Shown here piece after piece: positions 1 to 39,800 of a stretch of DNA of 64,000 nt. The notes below the pieces were generated by a model. The model was not told the origin of the DNA. It was given only the letters and a program-made list of their open reading frames with translations, and searched no databases. This DNA is from Branchiostoma floridae (lineage: Eukaryota; Chordata; Leptocardii; Amphioxiformes; Branchiostomatidae), in contig NC_049990.1 of NCBI RefSeq assembly GCF_000003815.2, positions 2,625,794-2,689,793 of the forward strand, in the 5' to 3' direction. Each line of letters opens with the position of its first letter. Position 1 is the stretch's first letter. The position numbers and the translations under genes are program-made.

Positions 1-1816
1 GGAGTATGATGGGGGAGCGGAAGGTGAACGCAGGCGATACATTTTAAGAGGCACCTGTGGAACGACTTAGTATCTCCACCTACGTAAAATCAGGGGACTA
101 CTGACCGCGAGTTACCTCTTGGTTGGTATTCAGCTAACCATGTGAGGAGTAAATAATTTGACCATGAATATAGCAACGATACATTCCAAGAATAAATACT
201 AGTAATATTGACTCTTGTGTGTAAGAAATAATTTCTGATTTCAAAAGCAAGTTTGCTTGAAATAATTCTTAATGGAATTGAAATATCAAATCCCACAGTC
301 CTTGCATGTTTTTGCAGCTTGGGATAAAAACAATATTGATTAGGAGAAAACAAATACCAAAGACCACTGGTATCTTGCTCTGATCTAATGCTTGCTCCTA
401 ACAGTACAGGACAAATAGAATTTAGAAAGCACATCCAGGGTCGTAGCCTCAGTATGTTCTTCGTGATAGTTGCAATATGTTAATAAAAAGATGTCGTGGT
501 TGCTATTTGTGGATCTCCATTTCTTGTTCTAATTATAAACTGATAAGTTTCTCTGTACTTATTATCTACATACCTTTATCTTCGATTTGATGGATCTATC
601 TCGTTCGTTTTTCTTTCTATTCGAGCGTGAAAACTTGTTTATCGAAAGAAGAGCCACCCTCTAATCTCCCGTTAACAGAGTTCCGCTTGTTTGACAGTGT
701 AAGCCACTGCAGGTTTGCTCAAAGTCACTGTGCATTACACCTCTTCCCTTACGGCTAGATAAACAGTTGAAATCAGCAAAAATGGATGGAACAGTGTGAC
801 AAAATTTATAAGTTTTGCCACACTGCTGACCTAACTTTCTTTGTCTGGTCAACACGCAGCAAGCTTTTCTTCTGTCTAGCCCTTTCTCTCCGTTTACCCT
901 TAAGAAAGGCATGTAATCCCTAAGAAGGACATATGGTCCTTTACGAATATGGGTATAATCTCTAGAAAGAAAAGTCGGCTGTCCTCTCATGACCTTCGAA
1001 AGAAACGCATTGAAACTGAGCCAAATTCTGTCGGACAGAATCAGACCGAAGTAAAGATCTTGAGACATCGGAGTTTTAATTTTGTGTGAACCGTCGGATG
1101 CACCTTAAACTTAAAAGTGATTTAATAATGACAAGGAAAAAGAGTAAGGAAAATAATTGGTTGGCTTAGAGAACCCTCGTTGGATGTTACCACAGCCCTG
1201 TCCTCAAAGTCAACACGCCCGAGTAGCGTACAAAAGCCCACGTGTAAACTGTACACGGTAGTACAAGGGGTGTGTCAATGCACACTTAGAAACCTGCCTA
1301 AACATTTACATCGCGTTGTCTCTACACACGGATCGAGTTTCCCCAGAAAAATACGCGGAACAAAAGACCTCGTCCCATGCATGTACCCCATACGACAAGT
1401 TTGCGACATATAGTAATGGGCTGTCGTGGCTCTATCGTACAACATTCAGCTATCTTATGACAGAAAAGTTTGTCGTATGCCCATTTCGATGTTTTGTTCT
1501 GTCATGGTTTTGCCGAAAATCGTACCACAAAAAGACTCACACGACGATTTTGACCGTGTCTTTTGAATGAAACGCTCGCAAGTTACACGGCAATGCCATT
1601 GTGGCGGGTCCTAACAGCGTCACCGGGGCGACGCAGAAAGCCCGGTGCAAAGTTTCACCTCTAGGATATAAATTCTAGATCTTTAGTCACCGGCATCAAA
1701 AAGCGCGGGGATACAGTGTCATTTCTTGACAGTGCAGTCACGGAAGGGTGCTCGGTTGTAGACGCTACGGTTAGACTGCGTTTTTCATTGCTGTTGACCG
1801 ATGAAAATGTTTTGAT
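1..1816. other. Upstream flank of DCX-EMAP, no gene recognised
   Basis: Open frames here (for example on the minus strand at 661-1068) show no recognisable domain or splice structure. A loose inverted repeat lies at about 1383-1500 (paired CATACGACAAGTTTG and TTTGTCGTATG motifs). An in-frame TGA at 1802-1804 closes the reading frame ahead of the start codon at 1817. Confidence 0.4.
1667..1672 (+). promoter_or_regulatory. Possible TATA box for DCX-EMAP
   Basis: A TATAAA lies 145 bases upstream of the ATG at 1817, within a short A/T patch after G/C-rich sequence. No upstream noncoding exon was identified. Position is plausible but nothing else supports it. Confidence 0.25.
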
Positions 1817-29706
<27,890 letters not shown>

Positions 29707-31560
29707 GAGGCAACATATAAACCCCCTGGATTAAGGCAGCTGTATGGTGTATGCATCACAAAACTTACTACAGAACCATGATGAGGGGGGATACAAGCAC
29801 ATACACGTTTGGGATTGCATCCATTCCGATAACAGCGACGCCTAGCTGCAGTGTGGATTACTGCAGCAGTGACACCTAGCTGCAGTGTGGATTACTGCAG
29901 CAGTGACACCTAGCTGTAGTTTGGGGAATTTTCCGCAGCAACACCTATATGCAGTGTCAAGTGGAATCAGCAAGTATTGCCTTGAAGAAAATTGCAGACG
30001 ACCCACCAGCTCTTACCGTGTAAAAGACGAACCGTGTAAAGGTTTACCAGTATGGTAAACTGTTAACGCGGACATCCCAGATAAACATATCAGAAATAAT
30101 ATCATATCAGTAAACTATAGATCAAAGTCTTTTTGTTAGTGCATTAGACTTATTTGCGTCAATTGTAAATGGTTCTATAATGTGAATATCAATATTCCTC
30201 AACGCCTGCTGCTGTGATGTACTATGTCGTTAGAGGGCGTTGCTGCATTGTGAACCTTTCGTCAAAGCGACATTGAGACGTTTTCTAGGCGTATGTACAG
30301 AAGAGGTAAAGGAAATATTACTATGTATTGTATAGCTAATGGTTAGTTTTTGGTGACACTTGGTGTAAATATTTACTATCTTGTAAATAGATGTGTTTAG
30401 CACATCGTGTAAGAGTCAGGCCGCATCAATTCAATTCTTTAGTCGTCGGATTCGGAAAAGTCTATCAAACTTTTAAAATCAACATGAAAATCGAACCAGA
30501 GGGGAATACGTACCAGGTTCACACAGTTTATAAGAGTGTAAATTCACGATTTCCCTTGAACCCTCTGTTTTAATTTTGTCGTTTTAATAGAAAAATTACT
30601 ACAAAACGCCCGAGAACTAATGGAATGAATTGATGTATAACTGTAAGGTTAAGCTTATATTCTATTCTGTATAATAACTATTTGCATAAAAGTTGTCTTA
30701 AAGGGTTTTCTATCCCATTATATACCCCTTCACGCACATTCGAACATATTTTCGAACAAGGTTTCGTGAAGTTGTGTCGTCATCAACTGGTTATGTCGTG
30801 CATTTTCGTACATACTCGGCAGGTGACGTCATCTTCGGGCTCTAAAGTAGTATAAGAGCGTTAGATATAAATCCGTTTCGAGAGAAAGTCGTTAATGCTT
30901 TTTATGACATTTTACGAAGAAATCACTTCGCTTGTATTTTAGAATAGTTAGTGCCACATAGGAGGAAAGCCATGCTATTTGTATAAACTGTATAATGTGC
31001 ACAAATATATCTATCTATATACTATATACTATTGTAAGTTACGTATGTATAACCTGTACATATATTTGTCAATGATTTACTATTGTAAAGTCCACTGGAG
31101 ACATTTAGTCTTGGAGTGAAAATGGTACGCCGTATACGCCATTCACAACGTTGTATTTTTAGAGCTCTATTATATACGAGAGAGATACGTGTGTGTTTAA
31201 TGATGAAATTCACTTTGTGCTTGATGTGAAAGATTTGAAATGAATGACCTGGAATTTACCTGTATTATGTTCAGATCCCTGTTGTGTTTACTAGACGAAC
31301 GAGCAGATCGGAGTAAGGAGCGCACCCGGTGCTAACCATATGGGCACGATAGGAGCCCCCACACGTATAATGGTACAGTCGGCCCCTCGTGCCTAGCCCC
31401 TTGTGCCCGGCCTGTCGTGACCATATGGCTGGCACCGGGAGCGCTCCTTACCCAGATGGACGAGCAACCACAGAGATGATATCTTTGTACAGTTGTTTCA
31501 CTAGATACATATTGAATACGCGGTGTTGTTGCTGTGTGTGGAATTATTAAAGATTCACAA
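29707..31560 (+). other. DCX-EMAP 3' UTR and downstream flank
   Basis: No ORF of note follows the stop. A 40-bp unit (AGTGACACCTAGCTGCAGTG) repeats about three times at 29837-29960. An ATTAAA at 31546-31551 is one candidate polyA signal, but I cannot place the transcript end. An inverted repeat lies at 31306-31456 (GGAGCGCACCCGGTGC against GCACCGGGAGCGCTCC). Confidence 0.4.
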
Positions 31561-32092
31561 AGTGGGGGTGTCGCCTGTTTTTTATATCCCAAAATATAGA
31601 AATTCAAAGTCATCAAGTTTTCTAAATTTTGAAATAGAACTACAACGCTGATGACGAAACAAAATCTCTCAGTCACTTACTCGCTCACTCACTAACTCGC
31701 CTACAAACTCACCCACTCTGCTCACTGTATATAAATAGACAATTAAATAGTCATTTTGCTGCTTTATCTGTTAGTCCTTTTGTTATACAGACGACGCATT
31801 TCTCTAGATTTAGGAGTAATTTCAGATTGCGATTTGTGTATGCATAGCATAATCAATTTCGTATATTATAATTAGTACACGTTCTACCAACTTCTTTCCA
31901 GCCTAAACCATTTCCAAGTAAAAACGTATTAAGAGACTCCGATCACATCTGCATAAGGCGTCTACTCTCTAATGTTGATAGGAGTCTAATCGTTTGTATT
32001 TCAAAAACCTTCATCTCGTACTATTCCCTGTTTTCTGCCGTTCAAGAGCTATTCCACTCACTCAAACACAGACACACACTCACGCACATACA

Positions 32093-32116
32093 CACATATA
32101 CAGACACGCGCGCACA

Positions 32117-32149
<33 letters not shown>

Positions 32150-32220
32150 GTCTGATCAAGAGCTATACCACTCGCTCAAACACAGACACACCGTCACACG
32201 CACGCACACACACACACACA
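32093..32220. repeat. CA-rich microsatellite
   Basis: CACACA runs interrupted by CGCA and TACA, in two blocks about 60 bp apart that share an ACTCGCTCAAACACAGACACAC-like lead. Intergenic. Confidence 0.8.
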
Positions 32221-32300
32221 GAATTGCCCATCGAATTTTAAACAACGTGTTAGCTCTGTACTTTTCAACTGCTGGCACAGTTGTGTTCTTTATGTTTACA

Positions 32301-33440
32301 TAACATCACGGGCGTTATCCTCTGAAACACATTGACACATTGATTTTATGAAGCTTGCGGCGCCAAGAGTATCCTGCATAACATCCTTATCGGACCTTTA
32401 GGAATAATCTTAGGACGTAGGAATCGGAACAAATTGCAAAGGGGAAAGGTGTGAACTTGTGTAATGATAAGTATACATATCGTCAGAGGAATTTGCTAAA
32501 GAAGGCTATTTAGAATCATTAATTAAATTCTACAATGACTCTTAAAGTAAATGCAATACTTATACAATATTTGTATAACATCACGGGCGTTACCCTCTAA
32601 AACGTCCGTCATGTTATATACAGATTGACACATTGATTTTATGAAGCTTATACGGCACCAAGAGTATCCCGATCAACATCCTTATCATGACTTTAGGAAT
32701 AAACTTAGGATGTAGGAATCGGAACAAACTGCACATGGGAAATGTGTGAACTTGTGTAATGATAAGTATACATATCGTCTGAAGAATTTGCTAAAAAAGG
32801 CTATTTAGAATCATTAAATTTTACAACGAATGTTAAAGTAAATATAATACTTATACAATATTTGTATAGCATCACGGGCGTTACCCTCTAAAACGTCTCT
32901 CATGTTACATACAGATTGACACATTGATTTTATGAAGCTTATACGGCACCAAGAGTATCCCGATCAACATCCTTATCATGACTTTAGGAATAAACTTAGG
33001 ATGTAGGAATCGGAACAAACTGCACATGGGAAATGTGTGAACTTGTGTAATGATAAGTATACATATCGTCAGAGGAATTTGCTAAAGAAGGCTATTTAGA
33101 ATCATTACATTTGACAATGAATGTTAAAGTAAATATAATACTTATACAATATTTGTATAACATCACGGACGTTACCCTCTAAAACGTTCTTCATGTTATC
33201 TATAGATTGACACATTGATTTTATGAAGCGGCGCTCCTAGAACAAGTATCCTGAACAACATCCTTATCAGAACTTTAGGTATAAACTCACGGCGTAGGAA
33301 TCGGAACAAACTCTGCAGGGGAAAGGTGTGAACTTGTGTAATGATAAGTATACATATACCACCAGGTGAATTTGCTAAAGAATGGCTATTCAGTATCATT
33401 ACACTTGACAATAATACAATGTTAAAGTACAAGTATCTGT
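32301..33440. repeat. About 291-bp tandem repeat, four copies, upstream of EF-hand gene A
   Basis: Units begin with TAACATCACGGGCGTTA near 32301, 32576, 32867 and 33158 (spacing 275, 291, 291). Each continues with ATTGATTTTATGAAGC, GGAATCGGAACAAA and GTGAACTTGTGTAATGATAA. A related single unit lies upstream of gene B at about 40725-40850. The middle two units are the most alike. Confidence 0.88.
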
Positions 33441-33621
33441 AGCCAAAATGATGTTTCAAGCACACAAATATAATTTTATCAAATTATTGCCTTTACCGCA
33501 CAATAGATTTTAAACAATGGAACTAGCTAGTTTTGAGGGTGTTATTTTAGAAATATATGTTTGTTTTGCCCTCGTATGTTGCAATCACTTCAATCAGATG
33601 TGTACTTGACACATAGCAAAC

Positions 33622-33694
33622 GGACACTGGTGTTGACATACCTTGCGATGTCTTGACTTAAGCTGTTGAACCTCCCAAAAAGACTGGTATATAA
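33622..33694 (+). promoter_or_regulatory. Gene A promoter: conserved upstream block and TATA box
   Basis: The block GGACACTGGTGTTGAC starts at 33622 and is followed by CTTGACTTAAGCTGTTGA and CCTCCCAAAA, then TATATAA at 33688-33694. The same elements at the same spacing (65-66 bases from GGACA to TATA) stand before genes B, C, D and E. Confidence 0.75.
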
Positions 33695-33718
33695 GGACCT
33701 AGTGTCTTTTGTCGGGAT

Positions 33719-33768
33719 CTGTCTCAGACTTCAGACGTCTTGTTCAGTGTCTTAACGAGAACCTTCGG
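33719..33768 (+). other. Gene A noncoding exon 1 (approximate 5' end)
   Basis: Begins about 30 bases after the TATA box and ends at a GTGAGT donor at 33769. It shares GACTTC..ACGTCTTGT, GTGTCT and GAGAACCTTC with the first exons of C, D and E. The 5' end is inferred. Confidence 0.6.
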
Positions 33769-34117
33769 GTGAGTCTTCTTATTCTTCAATACTGTTACGT
33801 CTTTCAGTCAGCAATGAAAGTTGGCTGCTGCTTTTTGTCAGAAAACGTAAGATTTGTGAGACAAATAAGACTCACTGTCTCCTGCTTTTAAATCAGCTGG
33901 CAGAATTGTAAAAAAAAACGTTAGAGGTCGTGGCCACGCCTATAGAAATCTTATTTTGCTGGAAACACTGTAGTGAATGGAATTTTTTTTCATCTGAACC
34001 GTCGTTTGTTATTGATAAGGGCTCTGAGCTGAATGCTAGGTCTACCAGTCGTACTTATGTATGGATTGCGCTCTAAAAATGTGTCGTGATGGTCACTTTC
34101 AGATCTTTGCATCAACC

Positions 34118-37100
34118 ATGACTCCCTCCCTTCTACTGTTCGCTGCCCTGGTCTTTCCCCTGGCATCAGCGTCTCCGGTGAAGAGGTACGTACAGTGCAT
34201 TTACTATGAGCTTTAAAGGGGCATTCCACCCCACACGGGAGTGTTATTTTCCAATAGATATTAATTCTAGGAAGTGATAACTGCATACTACTTCACATTA
34301 TACGATAAAGTACCCAGTTGCTCCACATGCCTCAAAAGCATTCAGTCTTCTACTAAACTCCCCAAGTACCCTCTAATTGAGTTAATCCTATGACTGAATA
34401 CAATGCAAAACTTTTAGGTAAGGTTACAAAACTAATTTCAGATTCGATAAGAAATCTCGTCTTGTTCTTGTATTCTTTGCTATCTTATGAGCAATTTGCC
34501 TTCTCGGTGTGCTTAGCGTACCTCATTTATTCCGAAAATATGTACGATAAACACAGTGTCTATGCGTATAGGGAATGCATGGGTAGGGTCTGTATGGGTT
34601 TAGTGAGTGTCATTATTGTACACATCACGTAATTCATCCCAAGGTGAATTCCACAAAATTCGGCTGATTATGTATTCATTGCCACATTATCTAGTGGAAA
34701 ACAAGACTCCCTTCTGGAGTGGAATGCCCCTTTAAACATCTAATGCCTTTTATTGGTGCGAGTTATGTTTTAGTCCCATTTAGAAAAGGACTGGGCCCAT
34801 TGGGATAGTTTACAGTCTTGAAAAAGCATACTATACACTGTTAAATTTAATGCCATTGACTGCTTTTAGGCATTGAACTAAGTTAACGGAAGAAGGATAT
34901 TTACTATGCCAGAAGATAGCGCTAAACATCTATTTTGAAGGCTTGCTGATTTTGCTTTTTTTGGACAGACGGGGAAAATGTCGCATTGCACTCAAGTTTT
35001 GTAACTTACATTAATACTGCCACATACACATTACAGACAGAAGGTAAAGATGGAATTTTTCTTTTACCTCCCCGACCGAAGTCAGGTAACCATTTTTGCA
35101 CCTGGGTGAAGTGAGAATGGTCGTGTAAAGTGCCTTTCCCAAGGGCACAACGTCGGGGGCACGGTGGGTATCAAACTCGGGACCTCTCGATTCCGAGTCG
35201 AACGCTGTAGCAGTTACGCCGCACTCTTGCAGATTGTCAACAGATGTCGTCGAGGCAGTTACCTAATCCCCCCCTCACAAGTAGCGAAAATCGATCGAAC
35301 GATGAGTCTGTGAGCTCTAAAGTACGAGAGGGTATGACAGTGACGGGAAGGGGGGACTTTCCTTCGTCGGCATCAGGGTCATGCCTCCTCGTAATTTAGA
35401 GCTCGCAGACTCGTCGCCCGATCGATTTTCGCTACATGTGAGGGGGGTATAATGTTTGCATGCAGGCAGGCAACAAGTGGCCTGGATGCCGACGGAGACG
35501 GACTGATCACCTACGCTGAAGTGTCCGCTGCCATGTCCCTACACGAGGCCCTAACAGCCCTGGACAGGGACGGTAAGCAAATATTTACATGCAGAAGTTC
35601 AACTAGCTCAGGATGGTTCACGTTAATTGTTGCAAAGACCCTTTCACGTCACAAAACTTTTTTGTCAGAAAAAATACGTACAGTAGAAGCCAGTTAATTG
35701 CACTTCTGTTAATTGCACGGAATCACCAAGTCCCAAGCCGGTGCGGTACAGTTGGATAACTTCGCATAGTTGCACCATCCGGATAATTGCACGGAATACG
35801 CTGGCAAATAGGCTGTGCAATTATCCGGCATCTACTGTATCAGAAACATCATCTACATTTGTTATGCAAAAACAATTTTATAAACGACATGACAATATTT
35901 TGTTCAAGCTAAAATGAAGCATGATGTCGATCAGTCACGGGCCTCCTAGCGGCTTCCTGCGTTACTGCCGCAGCTTGTCTGAGTTTTACATATTTTCATG
36001 TACATATTCTTTGTTAAAAGAACGCTCGATTCTCCTTTATACGTACAGGCGACGGCTTCATCTACCTGCCGCAGATCATCGAGCTCTGGGGAACCGGAGA
36101 CAAGTTTTACGAACTGAACACCGACGGCGACGATCACCTCACCTTCAGGGAGATTGAGAATGGGATGACTCTGCAGGACTTCTACGAGCAGTTTGACTTC
36201 AACGGTACTTACTTAATGTTATATCTGCGTCAAAATCTGTATCTGTATTTGTATAGCCGGTATAAACGCCCTTCTGTGTAACACATCACGCACGTGGCGC
36301 GGCAGCAGCTGGTTACTGAACGACCCGTCACACCTAACTTGTGCACATCTATCTGCAAGCGATTTTTGAAACTATCCAGAGTAGATGCCCCTACTGTGCT
36401 TGGTGATAACAAATTCAACTCTACTATAGTTCCAGGAAAGTAAGAATTTTTGAACACCTCAATCCTAGGTTGGTAACTCTGGTACTTGAAGGTATGACTG
36501 TTTCTTGTGCTTTATTGAGCTGTTATTGAATACGAAAGAACGGACAATGCGGGTATCTCAACCACAGCCTTGTACATAGTCATAGAATATAATACAGTCT
36601 TCGTGAAGTTTTACAAACTTTAAGGAACTTTTCTATACCTACAGGTGACGGGTCTCTGGACGCTGCGGAGGCTTACCAGATGAACTTCATCTACGACACC
36701 CTGAACGTTCCCCCGTCTGCTGACAACCCCCTGGACTCTAACGGTGATGGCAGGATCTCCAGGCTGGAAGTGATTAGCCACATGACCTACGATGAGGTGC
36801 TGATGGCTTTGGACGCGGACGGTAAGATGTATCTTCTCTCTCTCTCTTCTCTTTCCTTTCTCTCTCATTCTCTCTCTCCCTGTCTCTAAATCTCTGTCTT
36901 TTTCTCTCTATTATCTCTATTACTCTATCTCTCTTTCTATCTCTCTCACACACACTATCTCTGTCTCCCTCTGTCTCTTTTCTGTTTCTCTCTCTCTCTC
37001 TCTCTAAATCTCTATTTCTCATTCTGTTACTCTCTCTCTCTCGCACACACACACTATGTCTCTCTTTTTCTGTCTCTCATTCTCTATCTCTCTCGCTCTC

Positions 37101-38901
37101 TCTCTCCATCTGCCTCTATCTCTTTTTCTCACTCTCTCTCATACTCTCTCTCTCTCTCTTTTTCCTTAAAAAAATTGTTGTTGCCTTATCAACTTGACTA
37201 AAAGTGCATTTGTCTGACGCATCATACCCGCTCAGGTAGCCAAACGCTGACGCCTGAAGAGCTGAATATTCTGATGGGCGCCGCGACTGACCAGTTCATG
37301 AACGATCAGGACAACAACGATGACGGGGAGATCGACTACCAGGAGGCGCACAGCCACCGCATGAGCCTGATCAGGATCTTCGGCCGACTCGACTTGGACA
37401 GTAAGTTTATTTCCTCAGACTTATAGCTCCAAACTTTATTTAAATCAACATAGAAGCTGGTTCACATAATGCAGTACTGAATTGAGTTGTCACAGATATA
37501 TTGAAAGCATATAAACTAACGTTGAAGATAGTCATTACTCACGTACGTGCACAGTAAATAGAATTTTCACCAAGCAGTGACCACTTTTCTAAAGTAAACA
37601 CACGTACCTGTAAATTTTCGATGGCTATCAGTACATCTTGTTCACGGAGTGACCCAGTTCTCGCGAGACTAGATCCACCTAAGTTCTCGCAACTAAATTA
37701 AAACTTTCATAAGATTCACGGAGTTGAAATTAGCATACAAGGGAGTATCTCAAAGATGCATGTTCTTGCAACTAAATCAAAACTGTGTTGTCCCTGACAG
37801 ATTGAAAGATTTAGAGTTCTAATGTCAATCAGTCCTAATGAGAGGGTTGCATTTGATGCACTGTACCCGTCACAGATTGTACCGTACCGTCATCTCACTA
37901 TATACGTGTTAGGAACATATAACGTGGGTGGGAGGGGTATTAAAGTAATCTATTTCAGTAGAAAACAAATAGGAGAAAACAAACTCAGTTTGGAAGTTGA
38001 AAAGGCGCGCTGCCAAGGCGTCGTCAAAAATTAATACACCGAAACAATTTCTTAGAAGGCTTATTGAATTGATCGTGTGGATGACACCCAAATAACTGAT
38101 GCGTGCGTGAGAATATAAAAAAAAGTTTTACCAAAACAAAGCTGGCTTTATATATTTTGAAACTAAACATACAGAATACAGTATACCGAACAATAGATTA
38201 TTCATTTTGACCATGACATTAGTATGCGTTGGCTGATATTTGTTTGTGCAATATACGGCATTTACTTATGTTGAAGATGCTTTGTACGATTTGTAGTATG
38301 GTTGAAAACAAATTTTATTTTTGGAAACGGCCAAAAATTGATGCGCGCGCGGATGCCATCCATATCATCAAATCAACATGGTCTTAAGTATACTTTGGTA
38401 TTCTTTGAACAAAGAGACTCTTTTTACACAACCATTGCTTTATTCTCACCGACGTTTCGGTGACCGTCTGTCACCTTCTTCAGGGCAATTCTGACTGGTT
38501 CGCTTTGTACTGCAGGCCAGGTGTTGCAAAACGTAAAGTATTAAATTATGTATAGACAGCTTTATGCAAAATATGTCTGTACATATGTAAATAATGTACG
38601 TTTTGTGACCGCATCTGAACTGTGAGCAGCGACACCTGTCCTGCAGTACAATGTGAACCAGTCAGAATTACGCTTAAGAAGGTGACAGACGGCCAGCAAA
38701 ACGTCGGTGAGAATAAAGCAATGGTTGTGTAAAAGAGTCTCTTTACACAAAGTTTACTTGTGACGTGTAAAGTGTAAAGTGACGTACCAGCCTGATGAAA
38801 CTATTCACGTTTGGTGTTCACTGTTCACAGACAGTAACTACACTCAAGACATAGACCGAATACACTACTCTGTAAACGGAGGTTTATTACTTCAGTCATA
38901 G
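34118..38901 (+). CDS. EF-hand gene A: secreted eight-EF-hand protein with altered C-terminus
   Basis: Coding exons 34118-34185, 35466-35572, 36049-36204, 36645-36821, 37236-37400 and 38831-38901 (or another copy of the last exon); about 247 residues. Signal peptide MTPSLLLFAALVFPLASA, then SPVKRQ with a dibasic site. Loops include DADGDGLITYAE, DRDGDGFIYLPQ, NTDGDDHLTFRE, DFNGDGSLDAAE, DSNGDGRISRLE, DADGSQTLTPEE and DNNDDGEIDYQE. The eighth loop and hydrophobic tail seen in B, C and D are lost: the terminal exon reads NSNYTQDIDRIHYSVNGG and stops at TAG. That exon is tandemly triplicated (38831, 38963, 39093). Inference: an extracellular calcium-binding protein. Family not recognised; not a calmodulin, because of the secretion signal and eight loops. 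Confidence 0.82.
35075..35245 (-). mobile_element. tRNA-derived SINE copy, minus strand (gene A intron)
   Basis: On the minus strand: GTGCGGCGTAACTGC, CGAGAGGTCCCGAGTTTGATACCC, then TTGTGCCCTTGGGAAAGGCACTTTACACG body, which is near-identical in the plus-strand copy at 42724. Truncated after the body. Confidence 0.75.
35680..35839. mobile_element. Fold-back element, TIR ACAGTAGAAGCC (second copy)
   Basis: Ends TACAGTAGAAGCCAGTTAATT and ...ATCTACTGTA are imperfect inverts; the interior has GGATAATTGCACGGAAT motifs shared with the copy at 21871. Lies in the intron between exons 3 and 4 of gene A. Confidence 0.75.
36838..37165. repeat. CT-rich microsatellite in gene A
   Basis: About 330 bp of TCTCTCTC with interruptions, starting 16 bases after the exon 5 donor. 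Gives spurious long minus-strand frames. Confidence 0.9.
38410..38758. mobile_element. Fold-back element with AAGAAGGTGACAGACGG arms
   Basis: The left arm (38410-38527: AAAGAGACTC..., CCGACGTTTCGG, GTCTGTCACCTTCTT) pairs with the right arm (38628-38758: AAGAAGGTGACAGACGG, AACGTCGGTGAGAATAAAGC, GAGTCTCTTT). The spacer is about 100 bp. Inserted in the last coding intron of gene A. Confidence 0.8.
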
Positions 38902-39180
38902 AGTAATAAATTGAAGAAATGCCTTCTGAAGTAAACTTTGGTGTTCATGGCAATGTTCACAGACAGTAACTATACTCAAGACAAAGACCGAAGACACCAC
39001 TCTGTAAACGGAGGTCAACCTTCAGTCATGGAGTAATAAATTCAAGAAAGGCCGTCTGAAGTAAACTTTGATGTTCATGGCAATGTTCACAGACAGTAAC
39101 TATACTCAAGACAAAGACCGAAGACACCACTCTGTAAACGGAGGTCAACCTTCAGAGGGTCCAACCCCAACCCCGACGGA
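38831..39180 (+). repeat. Tandem triplication of the gene A terminal exon 5' part
   Basis: TTCACAG plus AGTAACTA.ACTCAAGAC starts units at 38831, 38963 and 39093 (periods 132 and 130). Units 1 and 2 end in CAGTCAT.GAGTAATAAATT; unit 3 runs on into CCAACCCC..ACGGAAACTAAG, the end of the ancestral exon. Entering unit 3 misses the ancestral TAA by a frame and reads on to 39319. Which unit is used cannot be told. Confidence 0.82.
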
Positions 39181-39339
39181 AACTAAGGTTTGTATTTCTC
39201 ACTATCCTTTCTTCAGAAATCTAAACACATGGTGTGCATCAAACACACTACAGGTCTTCTTGAGCAATTTCAAGGTCTTTGATATGACTCGGCCGAAACT
39301 ACCCCCTCTCTACATATAAAAGATATAGATAGATAGATG

Positions 39340-39375
39340 TGTGTGTGGTGGTGGTGGTGGTGGGGGGGGGGGGGC
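39340..39375. repeat. GTG/G-run simple repeat
   Basis: GTGTGTG, then GGTGGT units, then a run of G. Simple repeat downstream of gene A's coding exons. Confidence 0.8.
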
Positions 39376-39495
39376 GTGTGGTGCTTGCTTCGTAGGAAGA
39401 AACTTTGCTACGTAACACCATAGGAAGGTAAACATTAGATATACAAATGTTACATTTCTAGTTTACAATAATTACCTCTCCTTTTTTCTCTACAG

Positions 39496-39573
39496 CAGCG
39501 AAGTTTACCGATGTCCTGACCGCAGATCTCCGGCAGCGGCCGCAAGACAAACATACCAACGGAAATAAACGTG
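39496..39573 (+). other. Gene A 3' UTR exon
   Basis: Follows TTTTTTCTCTACAG; shares CCGA...GACCGCAG, GCGGC.GCAA.ACAAACATAC with the terminal exons of B, C and D. A polyA signal AATAAA occurs at about 39563. Confidence 0.6.
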
Positions 39574-39700
39574 TAAAAGTTGCAACAAAATCTTGGATGA
39601 CATTTATGTAACAACAGTAAATGTTGATAGCAGACTACCGTTATTAGTGTAAGACATCCAGGTAGATAATATCAAAAGGCAAATCAATCTGTACAACTGG

Positions 39701-39800
39701 NNNNNNNNNNNNNNNNNNNNNNNNNNNNNNNNNNNNNNNNNNNNNNNNNNNNNNNNNNNNNNNNNNNNNNNNNNNNNNNNNNNNNNNNNNNNNNNNNNNN
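39701..39800. other. Assembly gap (100 N)
   Basis: One hundred Ns of nominal size between genes A and B. Sequence order across it cannot be assured. Confidence 0.99.

Noticed and set aside
661-1068. 135-residue minus-strand frame upstream of DCX-EMAP
   Set aside because: No recognisable domain, no splice or promoter support, and no repeat relationship. Cannot be called a gene from sequence alone.
32301-33440. CRISPR-like regular repeats
   Set aside because: Units are about 291 bp with no short repeat/spacer alternation, in a eukaryotic context.
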